Source: Neobacillus soli NBRC 102451 (GTDB lineage Bacteria > Bacillota > Bacilli > Bacillales > Cytobacillaceae). From it: a stretch of DNA of 64,000 nt. The DNA lies in assembly GCF_001591665.1 (NCBI RefSeq), contig NZ_BCVI01000054.1:1-64000 (forward strand). Reading direction: 5' to 3'. Made by a program: the position numbers and the translations under genes. Every line of letters begins with the position of its first letter. Within the stretch, counting starts at the first letter, position 1. This document shows positions 9,244-18,605 of this stretch, one piece after another. Under the pieces are notes generated by a model, which saw only the letters and a list, made by a program, of their open reading frames with translations, made no database searches and had not been told where the DNA came from.

Positions 9244-9276
9244 GACCTAACATTATTTCACCAGCGATGGTTATGT

Positions 9277-9312
9277 GAAAAATTTGATCAAATGAGACTC
9301 AATCCAATTTAA
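9277..9312 (+). terminator. Terminator inside the right end, downstream of glmS
   Basis: GACTCAATCC pairs with GGATTGGGTC, followed by TTTTTG. It is the first terminator after glmS and lies inside the transposon. A homologous hairpin occurs in the second right end near 20430-20470. I see nothing else in 9313-9534. Confidence 0.75.
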
Positions 9313-9534
9313 GGATTGGGTCTTTTTGTTTTCAGAGTGGAATTAAGGAATAAGGGCAGGAGATAAATAGAAATGTTGTAATATTATGGTATGATTTAAA
9401 AAAAGTCTGTACTTCTTCAAATAACTAGGAAGGAAAGTAGAATAAAGTTAAGGAACTCTATTGATGGAAAGTTCGCTAAAAGAATTTCCAATCCTTTTGA
9501 TTACAGGTTTCTACAATAAAAGGGGGGTACTTTT

Positions 9535-9750
9535 TTGAAAAATACGAAATTAAGACTTGCATGGATTGTTCCAAATGTGCTTTGTTACTTAATATTTATA
9601 GGTTTTTTCATTTTCATAGCTTTCAATGCATCAAGCCTTCAAGAAATAAATAGATTGAGTATATGGATATTTGCAATGGTTGTCCTTCTTTTAATATCCA
9701 TCTTTGGTAGTTATCAAATTTGGACATGGATAAAAAAAGGTAAAATGTAA
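9535..9750 (+). CDS. Small two-helix membrane protein (Tn7 cargo, unknown)
   Basis: This 71-residue protein has two predicted membrane helices (about residues 10-30 and 42-64) and a basic C-terminal tail (WIKKGKM). It starts with TTG after an AGGGGGGT site. It lies between the right end and tnsA, where Tn7 itself has no cargo. I do not recognise a family. A terminator follows. Confidence 0.6.
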   Translation: MKNTKLRLAWIVPNVLCYLIFIGFFIFIAFNASSLQEINRLSIWIFAMVVLLLISIFGSYQIWTWIKKGKM

Positions 9751-9770
9751 AATATAGTATTCGAATAACA

Positions 9771-9810
9771 GGAGCGTTAATCCATGAAGGGAATAACGCT
9801 CTTTTTGTAG
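9771..9810 (+). terminator. Terminator after the 71-residue cargo gene
   Basis: GAGCGTTA and TAACGCTC form the stem, followed by TTTTTG. Confidence 0.75.
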
Positions 9811-9903
9811 TTTCAATTGAATTAACGAGGCAGAATACCTTAAATAAGAAAGTTTTAATCAGGGGAATATATAAATAGTTTAAGCAAAGAAGGGATAAAT
9901 TTT

Positions 9904-10143
9904 ATGATTATATTCGTTGGAATTGTCCTTTTATTTATAGGTCTGATATCTGCCGTATCCTTATTGATTTCTGCGTACAAAGAATTTAAAAAGGATGAAA
10001 ACAAAAAAACATCGAATAAGGTGCTATTTTTAGTTTCTGTTTTCCTTGAAAGTATTAGTCCAAGTAGTCTAAGTGGTTTTGCTTTTTTATTATCTATTGT
10101 GGCTATTGTTATCGGCATTGCACTTTTAAAATTATTTCACTAA
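9904..10143 (+). CDS. Small two-helix membrane protein (Tn7 cargo, unknown)
   Basis: This 79-residue protein has a hydrophobic N-terminal helix (residues 2-24), a charged linker (YKEFKKDENKK) and a second hydrophobic region (about 40-78). The ATG follows an AGAAGGGA site. It resembles the preceding gene in size and architecture but not clearly in sequence. Its function is unknown. Confidence 0.55.
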   Translation: MIIFVGIVLLFIGLISAVSLLISAYKEFKKDENKKTSNKVLFLVSVFLESISPSSLSGFAFLLSIVAIVIGIALLKLFH

Positions 10144-10216
10144 CGGGTACGTTAGTGAAATAAGGGAAGAAAATATGAGTAAAAACGCATAGATATTATA
10201 ATCTGTGCGTTTTTGT
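10135..10216 (+). terminator. Two successive hairpins after the 79-residue gene
   Basis: The first hairpin pairs TTTCACTAAC with GTTAGTGAAA (10136-10161). The second pairs AAAAACGCA with TGCGTTTTT (about 10182-10214) and looks like a terminator. The rest of 10217-10445 holds no gene. Bases 10225-10345 resemble 19640-19755 near the other end of the element. Confidence 0.6.
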
Positions 10217-10445
10217 ATGCTTATTATAGTGTTAATTTATTTGGGATAAGAACATTAAATGCACTTTGTTATTTAAGCCGTAAATTAATGTTCTCCCCCC
10301 CAAAACTAAACCCGTTAGTCGGAAATGCGGTCCTTTCATATTTTGACAAAGAATAAATAAAAACTATAAAAACATTAATTGGGGTATTAATTCTAAATTA
10401 TCGGAAATTACTTGAAATAAAGAGAGAAATAAGGGAGAGAAGGAT

Positions 10446-10919
10446 ATGTTCGTCAATAATGTTAGAGAGTCAATTGGTGGATTAGAACAGGATGAACTTG
10501 AAGAGTATTTAAAAAAGCTGCGGTCGGTGCTAAAAAGAAAATACCAAAAAGACGTTAAGCCATCAGAATTAGAACAAAGGGTAGATGAGTTTGTTCGCGG
10601 CAGAGATCCAAAAATTGATTACTTTGAGTCGTATTTAGTAACCTTTGATGAACTGTCAATTAACGGAGCTATAAATGCGTTATCACTTGAAAAAGTAAAA
10701 ATGCCAAAAACATGGCGGCAGTTGCTCCTTAAAGTAACAGAGGATAGAACGCTTTCCCCTGAAGTTGTAAAACATCTGGAAAATGAAGAAATACTAACCG
10801 AAATAAAGGCTTTGTTTTATTATTCTATTGAGTATTGTAAAAATGAAAATAGAGATCAGTTTTATCAAAACTTGTACCATTTTAATGGTTTTTTAAAAAT
10901 CAGAAGTAATAAAAGTTGA
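10446..10919 (+). CDS. Hypothetical soluble helical protein (Tn7 cargo)
   Basis: This 157-residue charged protein is predicted mostly alpha-helical, with no signal peptide or membrane segment and no motif I recognise. The ATG follows a GGGAGAGAAGG site. It is the last gene before the tns operon, separated by a terminator (10918-10948) and a second hairpin. It could be cargo or an accessory transposition or regulatory factor. Its position alone does not decide. Confidence 0.6.
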   Translation: MFVNNVRESIGGLEQDELEEYLKKLRSVLKRKYQKDVKPSELEQRVDEFVRGRDPKIDYFESYLVTFDELSINGAINALSLEKVKMPKTWRQLLLKVTEDRTLSPEVVKHLENEEILTEIKALFYYSIEYCKNENRDQFYQNLYHFNGFLKIRSNKS

Positions 10920-10948
10920 CCTGTTACTTGTTAACAGGTTACTTTTTT
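10918..10948 (+). terminator. Terminator after the 157-residue gene
   Basis: ACCTGTTA and TAACAGGT form the stem, followed by ACTTTTTTG. Confidence 0.75.
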
Positions 10949-11048
10949 GTAGTTTTGTTGTTTGTGAATTACATTTTTTGTAAATAATAATAGAAAAGTG
11001 TCGTTTAAAAATTACCTAAAAATAAATACTTTCATAAAAATCCAAGGA

Positions 11049-11079
11049 GCGACTAATAAAAATTAGTCGAAAAAAATAT
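11049..11079 (+). terminator. Hairpin upstream of tnsA
   Basis: CGACTAAT-AAAA-ATTAGTCG is followed by an A-rich then T-rich stretch. It could be a terminator, an attenuator or an operator for the tns operon. The orientation of any tract is ambiguous. Confidence 0.4.
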
Positions 11080-11211
11080 TTCTTTATAAAGTTTTTTGTC
11101 ATAAATATTTTTTTGGTAAAAAGAGGTACTAGAAAATTTTGTGACATGTAAGGCGGGCACTTCCTGTTTATGATAGGGACATGGAATATTTCTGGTAAAG
11201 GGGTGATAACT

Positions 11212-12021
11212 GTGGCAAAAAGAAAAACGGAATTAACGGAAAAGAAAATACTTGATATGGAAAAAGAAGGTCGGGGACAAGGAGAGGGCGAGACATACAA
11301 GCCCTGGATTAATATTCAAGATGTTCCTTCAATCGGCGTATCAACAAGAGGAAAGGGATGGAAAACAAATCGTATCCATCAATTCTTATCTAAATTAGAG
11401 CGGAACTATTTTTATGTAGTGGAATGGAACGATGCGGTTATGGATATTCGGGAGCAGTATCCGTTGATTCGTGATGATACCTGGATTATTGCCAATGAAA
11501 AAGGGATTAAACATCCAACCGATCCAAAATCCCAGGTTCCGATTGTAATGACGACCGACTTTCTAATCACAATAAAAGATTCGACAGGCACAAAACATGT
11601 CGCTCGAACCATAAAGCCATCAAGCGAATTGGAAAACGAACGAACGATTGAGAAATTCGAAATTGAACGTGCCTATTGGGAAGATCGCGGGATTGATTGG
11701 GGGATTATTACTGAGAAGGAAATCCCAAAGGATATGGTTGAAAATGTGGAATGGCTGCATTCTTCCTATTTTGAAATTGAGGACTTGCCCGCCACCACGC
11801 TTAAAACTTTTGCCCAACAAATGAAATCGTTTATCAAAAAATATAACACTTCCATTATTGAAATGGTGTCAGAATTTGATCAAACCTTTCAACTGGAAAA
11901 CGGAATGGGGCTTGAAATTCTTAAGCATTTGATTGCTCGGAAAGAAGTCCCTGTTGATATAACAAAGAAGATTTACACCCACCTTTGGGTGGAGGATGTA
12001 TTTAAACTTGACTTTATATAA
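11212..12021 (+). CDS. tnsA: Tn7-like transposition endonuclease subunit TnsA
   Basis: TnsA cuts the 5' ends of the element, while TnsB cuts and joins the 3' ends. The restriction-endonuclease-like residues appear in order: Glu in KLERNYFYVVEW, Asp in MTTDFLIT, and the catalytic Lys in ARTIKPSSEL. The GTG at 11212 is chosen because AAAGGGGTGA precedes it and MAKRK is the usual TnsA beginning, giving 269 residues (Tn7 TnsA has 273). A longer ORF opens at ATG 11170. It is the first gene of tnsABCD, with 15 bp to tnsB. Confidence 0.92.
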   Translation: MAKRKTELTEKKILDMEKEGRGQGEGETYKPWINIQDVPSIGVSTRGKGWKTNRIHQFLSKLERNYFYVVEWNDAVMDIREQYPLIRDDTWIIANEKGIKHPTDPKSQVPIVMTTDFLITIKDSTGTKHVARTIKPSSELENERTIEKFEIERAYWEDRGIDWGIITEKEIPKDMVENVEWLHSSYFEIEDLPATTLKTFAQQMKSFIKKYNTSIIEMVSEFDQTFQLENGMGLEILKHLIARKEVPVDITKKIYTHLWVEDVFKLDFI

Positions 12022-12036
12022 GAAAGAAGGAATTGA

Positions 12037-14208
12037 ATGTTTATAGTAAACGACATTATTAGTATTCAAGCAGCTGATGGCAATAAACAGTTGGAAAGGA
12101 TCCTTTGGATTGATGATGGAAATGTCATCTGTTACACCATTGATATTGAAAAAGAAAATGTACTTCCTTTGAAACGGAAAATCTCTGATTTACAGCAACT
12201 GCATGCGGAACAATTATTAACATTCAATGAAAGCGACCCTTACGGTTTTGTCTATCAAAATGAGGAACAGCTTTCGGAGAAAAGTAAAGAATTGCGGGAT
12301 GAGCGTTGGGAGTTAGTCGGTGAACTTGTTTTACAGGAACCAGAAATATACGAAAGTGACAGTAGAGGTCGCCTTATTCATGCCGCTGTTATGGAATCAG
12401 GAAAGAACAAACGATTGTTTTATAAATATATGAAACAATTTTGGCAAAGAGGTATGGTCAAGAACGCTTTGCTGCCTGATTATAAAGAATCTGGTGGCAG
12501 AGGAAAAGAAAAAACATTCAAAGATAAGAAAAACGGGAGACGCCGAAAGTTTGAAAATGTCATCGGCGAAGGAATTCTTATCACGGATGAAATAAAAAGG
12601 ATTTTTGGTGTTAGTGTACAGAGATTTTATCATACGACAAAGAAAAACCCCTTATCAACAACGTATGATCTGATGCTAAAAACCTTTTTCGTGGCGGATT
12701 ATCGTTATGAAAATGGGATTAAAATGCCGATTCTCCAAGAAGAAGATAAGCTCCCGACTTTTAGGCAGTTTCAATATTGGTACGAAAAGACCTACAAAAC
12801 GGAAGAAAAACTTCGCAAGAGAAAAGGAAACCGAAAATATGAATTACAACACCGAGCAGTATTAGGTTCATCTGTTGGTGACTTATATGGACCAGGAACC
12901 AAATATCAAATCGATGCAACCGTTGCCGATGTTTACTTGGTCAGTTCCTTTAATCGAAACTGGATCATCGGTCGTCCTGTCATTTATGTTGTGATTGATG
13001 TATTTAGCCGTATGGTAGTTGGTCTTTATGTCGGACTCGAAGGACCATCGTGGTTTGGTGCGATGATGGCACTTGCTAATACTGCAAGTGATAAAGTTTG
13101 GTATTGTAAGCAATACGGCATTGATATATCCAAAGAAGACTGGGATTGCCATTACCTTCCTCAAATCTTGTTAGCCGACCGAGGGGAACTGAAAGGATAC
13201 AATGTCGAGCGGCTAATAAATGCATTTCATATGAAAGTAGAAAATACACCACCGTATCGTGCAGATTGGAAGGGCATTGTTGAACAGCATTTTAGGGTAA
13301 TCAACACCAAAGTGAAGCCATTTTTACCTGGGACTGTGGATACGGATGTCAAGGTAAGAGGGGATAGGGATTACCGACTGGATGCTACTCTTACATTGGA
13401 AGAATTCACAAGCGTGATTATCCATTGTGTCCTGCACCACAATAATCATCATTGGTTAAAAAACTATAATCAGGATGAAATGATGATTCAGGATGAAGTG
13501 CCACTTATTCCACGAGACTTATGGAATTGGGGGATAAAAAACCGTTCTGGTAAACTTCGCTCCTACTCTGAAGATATTGTAAAACTTCATCTTCTTCCGA
13601 CCGCGAACGCAACGGTAACGTATAAAGGTATCGAATTTAAAAAGATGAGGTTTAGCAGCGAAACGGCATTAAAAGAAAATTGGTTTGGTGAAGCAAGAGA
13701 TAAGAGCTGGAAAATTCCAATTTGCTATGATCCACGAGATATGTCACAAATCTACTTGCCTAACGAAGGCGGCAGAAGTTATGAAGTGGCAACGCTACTT
13801 GATCATCAAAAGAAATACAGCGGCAAAACCATGGAGGAAGTCGAATATTACTTTAATTATGAATTGTTAAAGGAACAGGGGTATTCTCATAAAGAAAAGC
13901 AGACCAATTCTGACTTGGCAAGCAAAATCGAGCACATTGCTCAAAAGGCGAAAGAATCCCTTGATAACGATAAGGTGGAAATCAGCAACAATCAAAAAGT
14001 AAAAGGCATTCGAGATAATCGGTCGATGGAAAAAGAAGCAAGACGGAAAGAAGAAGCCTTTTTACTGGCTGACTCGGAACAGTTTACTGAGCCGATTGAA
14101 GAAAAAACTGTGGAGGAAACGGCACCAAAACGAGGTCTATCAAAAATTGAGTTATTACGTCAAAAACAAAAGGAGAAGTTGAATCGTGCAAGGGTTAGCA
14201 GCAAGTGA
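12037..14208 (+). CDS. tnsB: Tn7-like DDE transposase TnsB
   Basis: This 723-residue rve-fold transposase binds the end repeats and catalyses 3'-end cleavage and strand transfer. The catalytic triad is visible: Asp in YQIDATVADVY (about residue 288), Asp in LLADRGELKG (about 382) and Glu in KGIVEQHFRV (about 420). A C-terminal Mu-type beta-barrel and a charged tail follow, and the tail is likely the TnsC contact region. A GAAGGA site precedes the ATG. The 3' end overlaps tnsC by 23 bp. Confidence 0.95.
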   Translation: MFIVNDIISIQAADGNKQLERILWIDDGNVICYTIDIEKENVLPLKRKISDLQQLHAEQLLTFNESDPYGFVYQNEEQLSEKSKELRDERWELVGELVLQEPEIYESDSRGRLIHAAVMESGKNKRLFYKYMKQFWQRGMVKNALLPDYKESGGRGKEKTFKDKKNGRRRKFENVIGEGILITDEIKRIFGVSVQRFYHTTKKNPLSTTYDLMLKTFFVADYRYENGIKMPILQEEDKLPTFRQFQYWYEKTYKTEEKLRKRKGNRKYELQHRAVLGSSVGDLYGPGTKYQIDATVADVYLVSSFNRNWIIGRPVIYVVIDVFSRMVVGLYVGLEGPSWFGAMMALANTASDKVWYCKQYGIDISKEDWDCHYLPQILLADRGELKGYNVERLINAFHMKVENTPPYRADWKGIVEQHFRVINTKVKPFLPGTVDTDVKVRGDRDYRLDATLTLEEFTSVIIHCVLHHNNHHWLKNYNQDEMMIQDEVPLIPRDLWNWGIKNRSGKLRSYSEDIVKLHLLPTANATVTYKGIEFKKMRFSSETALKENWFGEARDKSWKIPICYDPRDMSQIYLPNEGGRSYEVATLLDHQKKYSGKTMEEVEYYFNYELLKEQGYSHKEKQTNSDLASKIEHIAQKAKESLDNDKVEISNNQKVKGIRDNRSMEKEARRKEEAFLLADSEQFTEPIEEKTVEETAPKRGLSKIELLRQKQKEKLNRARVSSK

Positions 14209-15898
14209 TTTACAGATACTGCATGGTGAAGAAATGGTTGATGCTATTTACAGCAATCAAATCGTTCAAGATTATGAAGATAATCCTTTAATTGAAGCTC
14301 TTCCTCCAATTTTTACGGAAGATGATGTAATCGAACATTTATCGGTTTTTCCGCCGCATGACGAAAAAGAGCGTTCCTTAAATGCGACTTATCGTTTTCA
14401 TTGTATCCAGAGGTTGTTTCAATATTTTCAGCCGTTTGAAAAGCATCTTGACCTTGAACAACGGATTTCAAGAGCTATCAGTCAAGGTTACTTGCACCGA
14501 AATCCGATGAAAAAAGAAGAGGTCATGAGGATTCATGAAAGCTACAAAGCGATAAAGGAAGGCAAGTTTTTAAAAACGTATCAAACAGAAGCAAAACGAA
14601 CAGCGGCTGGCTTTACCATTATTGGACTATCAGGAATTGGAAAATCGACCGCCATCGAAAGAGTGCTTTCGTTTTATCCGCAACTCATCAAACATCAGGA
14701 ATACAAAGGAAAGCCATTTCAATTTACGCAAATTAGTTGGCTGAAACTTGATTGTCCATTTGATGGTTCACTGAAAGGTTTATGTATGAGCTTTTTCTCT
14801 GAACTCGATCGGTTACTAGGTTCCAATTATTTAAATAAATTCGGGGCACAGAAAAACACTACCGACTTAATGATGCAGCGAATGGCTCACTTGGCAAGCC
14901 GCCATGGAATTGGTCTTCTTATTATCGATGAAATTCAACATCTTAGCCTTAGCAAAAGCGGTGGTTCCGATAAAATGCTGAACTTCTTCGTCACACTGGT
15001 AAACACCATCGGTATTCCTGTTTTGATGGTCGGCACGAATAAAGCTATTTCCATTTTGCAAAGCGAGTTTAGGCAAGCGAGACGCGGTAGCGGGCAGGGA
15101 GATATGGTTTGGTCGCAGATGCCAAAAGATGAGTCTTGGGAATTATTCGTTGAAGGTATGTGGGAATACCAGTGGACAGAGCGTTTCACTGATTTAACGA
15201 GCGATTTCAGTGATTTGCTTTATGATGCAAGCCAAGGGATTCTTGATATTGCCGTCAAGCTCTTTATGCTCACACAGATAAGAGCGATTGCAACGGGGGA
15301 AGAAAAAATAACAAAACAAATCATGAAACAAGTGGCAAATGACAGCTTAAGACTGGTCAAACCAATGCTTGACGCATTACGGTCAGGAATTCCAAGTGAA
15401 ATTGCCAAATATGAAGATATTCACCCAATTGACATGGATGAGGAAATTGAAAAGTATAAAGCGTCCATTGATTTTCAGGATAAGATTCGTATTCAAAAGA
15501 AATTGCAACAGCAAAAAAGGCAAAAGAAAGAGCAATCTCTTTTGGAACAGGTTACCTTGCAACTGTTGGAAATGGATTTTGATCCAAAAGTTGTTGGGGA
15601 TGCGATCAAAAAGGTCTTTAAAAACTTGGGAGATGACATCGAAAAGTCAGTTGTACTAAAAGAAACAATAAAACTCCTAATTGATAAAGATGAAAGGAAA
15701 GCAGAAAGCACTGCCGCTAAGAAAAAGAAATTGGAAGCGGCAAACGTAAATTATTTGGTTCAATTAATGCAAGAAGCTAGAAAGAAGAAAAAATCAGTTC
15801 ATGAATATTTTCTGGATAAAGGAATTATTAAATCACCATTAGATGAATTCTGGGAGGATGAAGAAAATGATGCACTGGTTTCCCACGCCGTATCCTGA
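14186..15898 (+). CDS. tnsC: Tn7-like AAA+ ATPase regulator TnsC
   Basis: TnsC links target-site proteins to the TnsAB transposase and imposes target immunity. The Walker A motif GLSGIGKST (about residues 153-161) and Walker B LLIIDEIQHL (about 245) define the AAA+ core. The 570-residue length and long basic/helical C-terminus fit Tn7-type TnsC. The start is GTG 14186 behind AAAGGAGA and overlaps the end of tnsB, so translation is probably coupled. Confidence 0.95.
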   Translation: MQGLAASDLQILHGEEMVDAIYSNQIVQDYEDNPLIEALPPIFTEDDVIEHLSVFPPHDEKERSLNATYRFHCIQRLFQYFQPFEKHLDLEQRISRAISQGYLHRNPMKKEEVMRIHESYKAIKEGKFLKTYQTEAKRTAAGFTIIGLSGIGKSTAIERVLSFYPQLIKHQEYKGKPFQFTQISWLKLDCPFDGSLKGLCMSFFSELDRLLGSNYLNKFGAQKNTTDLMMQRMAHLASRHGIGLLIIDEIQHLSLSKSGGSDKMLNFFVTLVNTIGIPVLMVGTNKAISILQSEFRQARRGSGQGDMVWSQMPKDESWELFVEGMWEYQWTERFTDLTSDFSDLLYDASQGILDIAVKLFMLTQIRAIATGEEKITKQIMKQVANDSLRLVKPMLDALRSGIPSEIAKYEDIHPIDMDEEIEKYKASIDFQDKIRIQKKLQQQKRQKKEQSLLEQVTLQLLEMDFDPKVVGDAIKKVFKNLGDDIEKSVVLKETIKLLIDKDERKAESTAAKKKKLEAANVNYLVQLMQEARKKKKSVHEYFLDKGIIKSPLDEFWEDEENDALVSHAVS

Positions 15899-17747
15899 TG
15901 AACTGTTATACAGCGTTTTGGCAAGGTATCATGTATGGTCTGGAAATACCAGTCCCAAAATGACGGTCGAAGAACTGTTCGGAAAACGGACAGTTCGTTC
16001 CGTTTGGGATTTGCCAGCTAATTTAAATGTTTTATTAAGCCAACTGGGCTCATATTGGAGTGATAATCAACTGATTAATCATCATACGATGTATCCTTAT
16101 TATTCCGCCTTTTTGCTTCCGAAACAGGCGAAGCAAGTGAAAAAGTCCATGTTGAACACTGATGGAAGCACGATTCATACCCGTATCGGTGTTGCCGCCA
16201 GCAATGTGAAAGTAAAAACAAACCTTTGGGTGTGTAGTGATTGCATTAAAGACGACATGGACACTTACGGCGAAACGTATTGGCGGCGGGTTCACCAAGC
16301 ACCAGGTGTGTTTATTTGTCCCAAACATGAAACTGTATTGGAGGAAACGAATGTTTCAGTCAAAGCTCAAAACCAGCATGAGTTTGTCGTTGCCACCCCA
16401 TTTGTTGAAAGAACGAAGGTGGATTTAAAGGGGTTAAACAGAGATGAGTTTGAACTATTAAAAAAGGTTTCAAAGGCAACCAAATCGCTTTTAAACAATA
16501 CCCATCTTCAAAAAACTGATAATACTGTTCGAAATAAATACTTGGAATTGTTGAAACAAAATGGGTATGCAAGTGTCAATGGATTTCTAAAGCGGGAAAG
16601 GTTATATCAGAGCTTTGGTTCAAAATTCTCCGAACGCAGCTTAGAACTATTGCAATCACCTGTATTTTTTGAAGAAACAGATTGGCTAACCATGATATTC
16701 CAAAAACACCGCAAATCCTTTCATCCGCTTCGGCATTTGTTGGTCATGATGTTTTTAGAAACGGATTTGGACCATTTGTTTGATAAAAAGGAACATGGTC
16801 CATTTGGAAAGGTTCCATGGTTATGTCTAAATCTTGCATGTCCAAATTATCATAAACCAGTTGTAACAGATTTAACGATTACAAGGTGTTACGACACAGG
16901 AAAACCAGTAGGAACGTTCCGCTGTGATTGCGGTTTTGTTTTTTCTAGAAGAGGTCCTGACCAAAACAAGGATGACTACTTCCGCATTGGTACAATAAAA
17001 GAATATGGTCATGTTTGGAAAGAGAAACTCACGGAATTGGTTAACGATGGATACTCACTTACAGAGATAAAAAAGGAAATGCAAGTGGACCAAGCAACTA
17101 TTAAAAAATATGCTGCGGAGCTTGAATTAAAAGTACCGTGGAAACTTCCAAAAGTTCAAATGAAAAATGTAAATGAGCTTTTGGAGGATTTCGAAGCACA
17201 ATTAAATGAAAGGAAAAACAAGTGGGTGGAACTCCAGGTGTCATTCCCTGAAAAGTCAAAAACAGAATTACGAAAATTGGCACCTGATGTGTATGCATTT
17301 TTATATCGTAATGATTGTGATTGGCTTAATGAATTTTCTCCCGTTAAGAAAAGGATTCAAATTCCAAACAAGCGTGTTGATTGGGAGAAGCGGGATAATG
17401 AATTGTTGAAACAGGTGAAAAAAGTTGTTCAAATTTGGGATAAGGATGCTGATAAACCGAAAAAGATTACGACTGCCTCTATCGGTAAGAAGTTAAATGA
17501 ATTACCGTTATTGCAGAAAAAAGCGGATAAACTGCCAAAGACCATGGAATATATCGATAAGGTATCCGAGGATACGGTAGCTTTTCAGAAACGGCGAGTT
17601 GAATTTTGGTTTGAAAAACTCAAGAACGAGAATGAGCCGATTCTCGAATGGCAAATTTACAGAAAAGCAGGGCTGCGACCGACGGTTTCAAATGAGGTAA
17701 AAAGGTTGATTACGTTAAGAACAACCGAATACGAAACAGTAAGATAA
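15867..17747 (+). CDS. tnsD: TniQ-family target selector TnsD
   Basis: This 626-residue TniQ/TnsD protein opens with HWFPTPYPDELLYSVLARYH, the standard TniQ beginning. The zinc-binding cluster C-x2-C (VCSDC) ... C-x2-H (CPKH) lies near residues 125-165. A second pair (CPNYH, then CDCG) lies further on, followed by a long helical C-terminal half that in TnsD reads the glmS 3' end. The element sits 25 bp past glmS, which fits a glmS-directed selector. ATG 15867 has GGGAGG 9 bp upstream and overlaps tnsC by 32 bp. A longer frame opens at 15843. Confidence 0.92.
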   Translation: MMHWFPTPYPDELLYSVLARYHVWSGNTSPKMTVEELFGKRTVRSVWDLPANLNVLLSQLGSYWSDNQLINHHTMYPYYSAFLLPKQAKQVKKSMLNTDGSTIHTRIGVAASNVKVKTNLWVCSDCIKDDMDTYGETYWRRVHQAPGVFICPKHETVLEETNVSVKAQNQHEFVVATPFVERTKVDLKGLNRDEFELLKKVSKATKSLLNNTHLQKTDNTVRNKYLELLKQNGYASVNGFLKRERLYQSFGSKFSERSLELLQSPVFFEETDWLTMIFQKHRKSFHPLRHLLVMMFLETDLDHLFDKKEHGPFGKVPWLCLNLACPNYHKPVVTDLTITRCYDTGKPVGTFRCDCGFVFSRRGPDQNKDDYFRIGTIKEYGHVWKEKLTELVNDGYSLTEIKKEMQVDQATIKKYAAELELKVPWKLPKVQMKNVNELLEDFEAQLNERKNKWVELQVSFPEKSKTELRKLAPDVYAFLYRNDCDWLNEFSPVKKRIQIPNKRVDWEKRDNELLKQVKKVVQIWDKDADKPKKITTASIGKKLNELPLLQKKADKLPKTMEYIDKVSEDTVAFQKRRVEFWFEKLKNENEPILEWQIYRKAGLRPTVSNEVKRLITLRTTEYETVR

Positions 17748-17759
17748 TATATTTAATAA

Positions 17760-17800
17760 ACAATTCATGGGAGTCACCTAGTGTAACTCCATGAATTTAT
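17760..17800 (+). terminator. Terminator of the tnsABCD operon
   Basis: AATTCATGG(GAGT) pairs with (ACTC)CATGAATT, followed by a T-rich stretch. Confidence 0.7.
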
Positions 17801-17908
17801 TCATTTGATGCTTTGATTTCCTGCGGTAAAAATTTATAAATTGTAACAGAAAAAGGATTTTACTCGTCAAACTTAAATAAAAGTAACAAACTGAGGAGGT
17901 AATAATAT

Positions 17909-18373
17909 TTGGGAAAATTTTCCTCTTTGGCGGTATCGTTAGTTTTTATGTCTTTATTTATTTTGGGTTGTCAATCAAAAGAGAATGTTCCTACCGATAC
18001 TACTGTTAATTCATCACCTAAATCAGAGAGCAACGAGAAACTCTCAATTGAAAATGATTTTACAAGTATTATCGTTTCAAAACCAAAAGGATTCAATGAA
18101 ATAACTTTTGATGATAATAAAGAATCCTTAAAAACCTTTCAAGACATCTTTTCAAGTGCAGTAAAAGAGCCTGGTATAGTTAATATGGCTGATCCTGAAT
18201 TTTATATGAATGTCGTTTACGATAAGAATAATCAACAAAGTTTATATTTATGGATAGGCGAAAAAGGACAAAGAAGCGTATTTATGAAAACAGAAGATAC
18301 AAACACTATCTATACTGTTTCAAATGACATGACAGATAAATTGATTGAATTGGTTGAATCTCGTTATAAATGA
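17909..18373 (+). CDS. Small lipoprotein (Tn7 cargo, unknown)
   Basis: This 154-residue protein has a signal peptide ending in a lipobox (FILGC, Cys about residue 21), so it should be anchored on the outer face of the membrane. The mature part is acidic and beta-rich with no recognised domain. The TTG start follows GAGGAGGT. It lies between tnsD and a degenerate copy of the tnsD 3' end. Its function is not evident. Confidence 0.7.
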   Translation: MGKFSSLAVSLVFMSLFILGCQSKENVPTDTTVNSSPKSESNEKLSIENDFTSIIVSKPKGFNEITFDDNKESLKTFQDIFSSAVKEPGIVNMADPEFYMNVVYDKNNQQSLYLWIGEKGQRSVFMKTEDTNTIYTVSNDMTDKLIELVESRYK

Positions 18374-18448
18374 GATCCTTGTGCTTATTTAATGCATAAT
18401 CTAATAGAATAACTCAATTAACCTAATGAATTCATTAGTTAAACAAGA

Positions 18449-18486
18449 AAAAATGGTGTCAAATAATTGCCGACACCATTTTTTAT
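18449..18486 (+). terminator. Terminator after the lipoprotein gene
   Basis: AAAATGGTGTC and GACACCATTTTTT form the stem with a T run. A 69-codon frame that runs through it is not considered real. Confidence 0.8.
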
Positions 18487-18605
18487 GTCAATTAGAATGT
18501 GATTGCGATTTTTACCTTCAAAAGGAATGTAAATTCTTTTATTTTTTATGTATTTTTTTGTATTTCCTGCTTCAAATTTGTTCGAATAATTGTTTTAAGA
18601 AAAAG

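Noticed and set aside
15369-15659. 96-codon ORF within tnsC
   Set aside because: It is an alternative frame of the helical, Lys-rich tnsC C-terminus. tnsC itself is uninterrupted.
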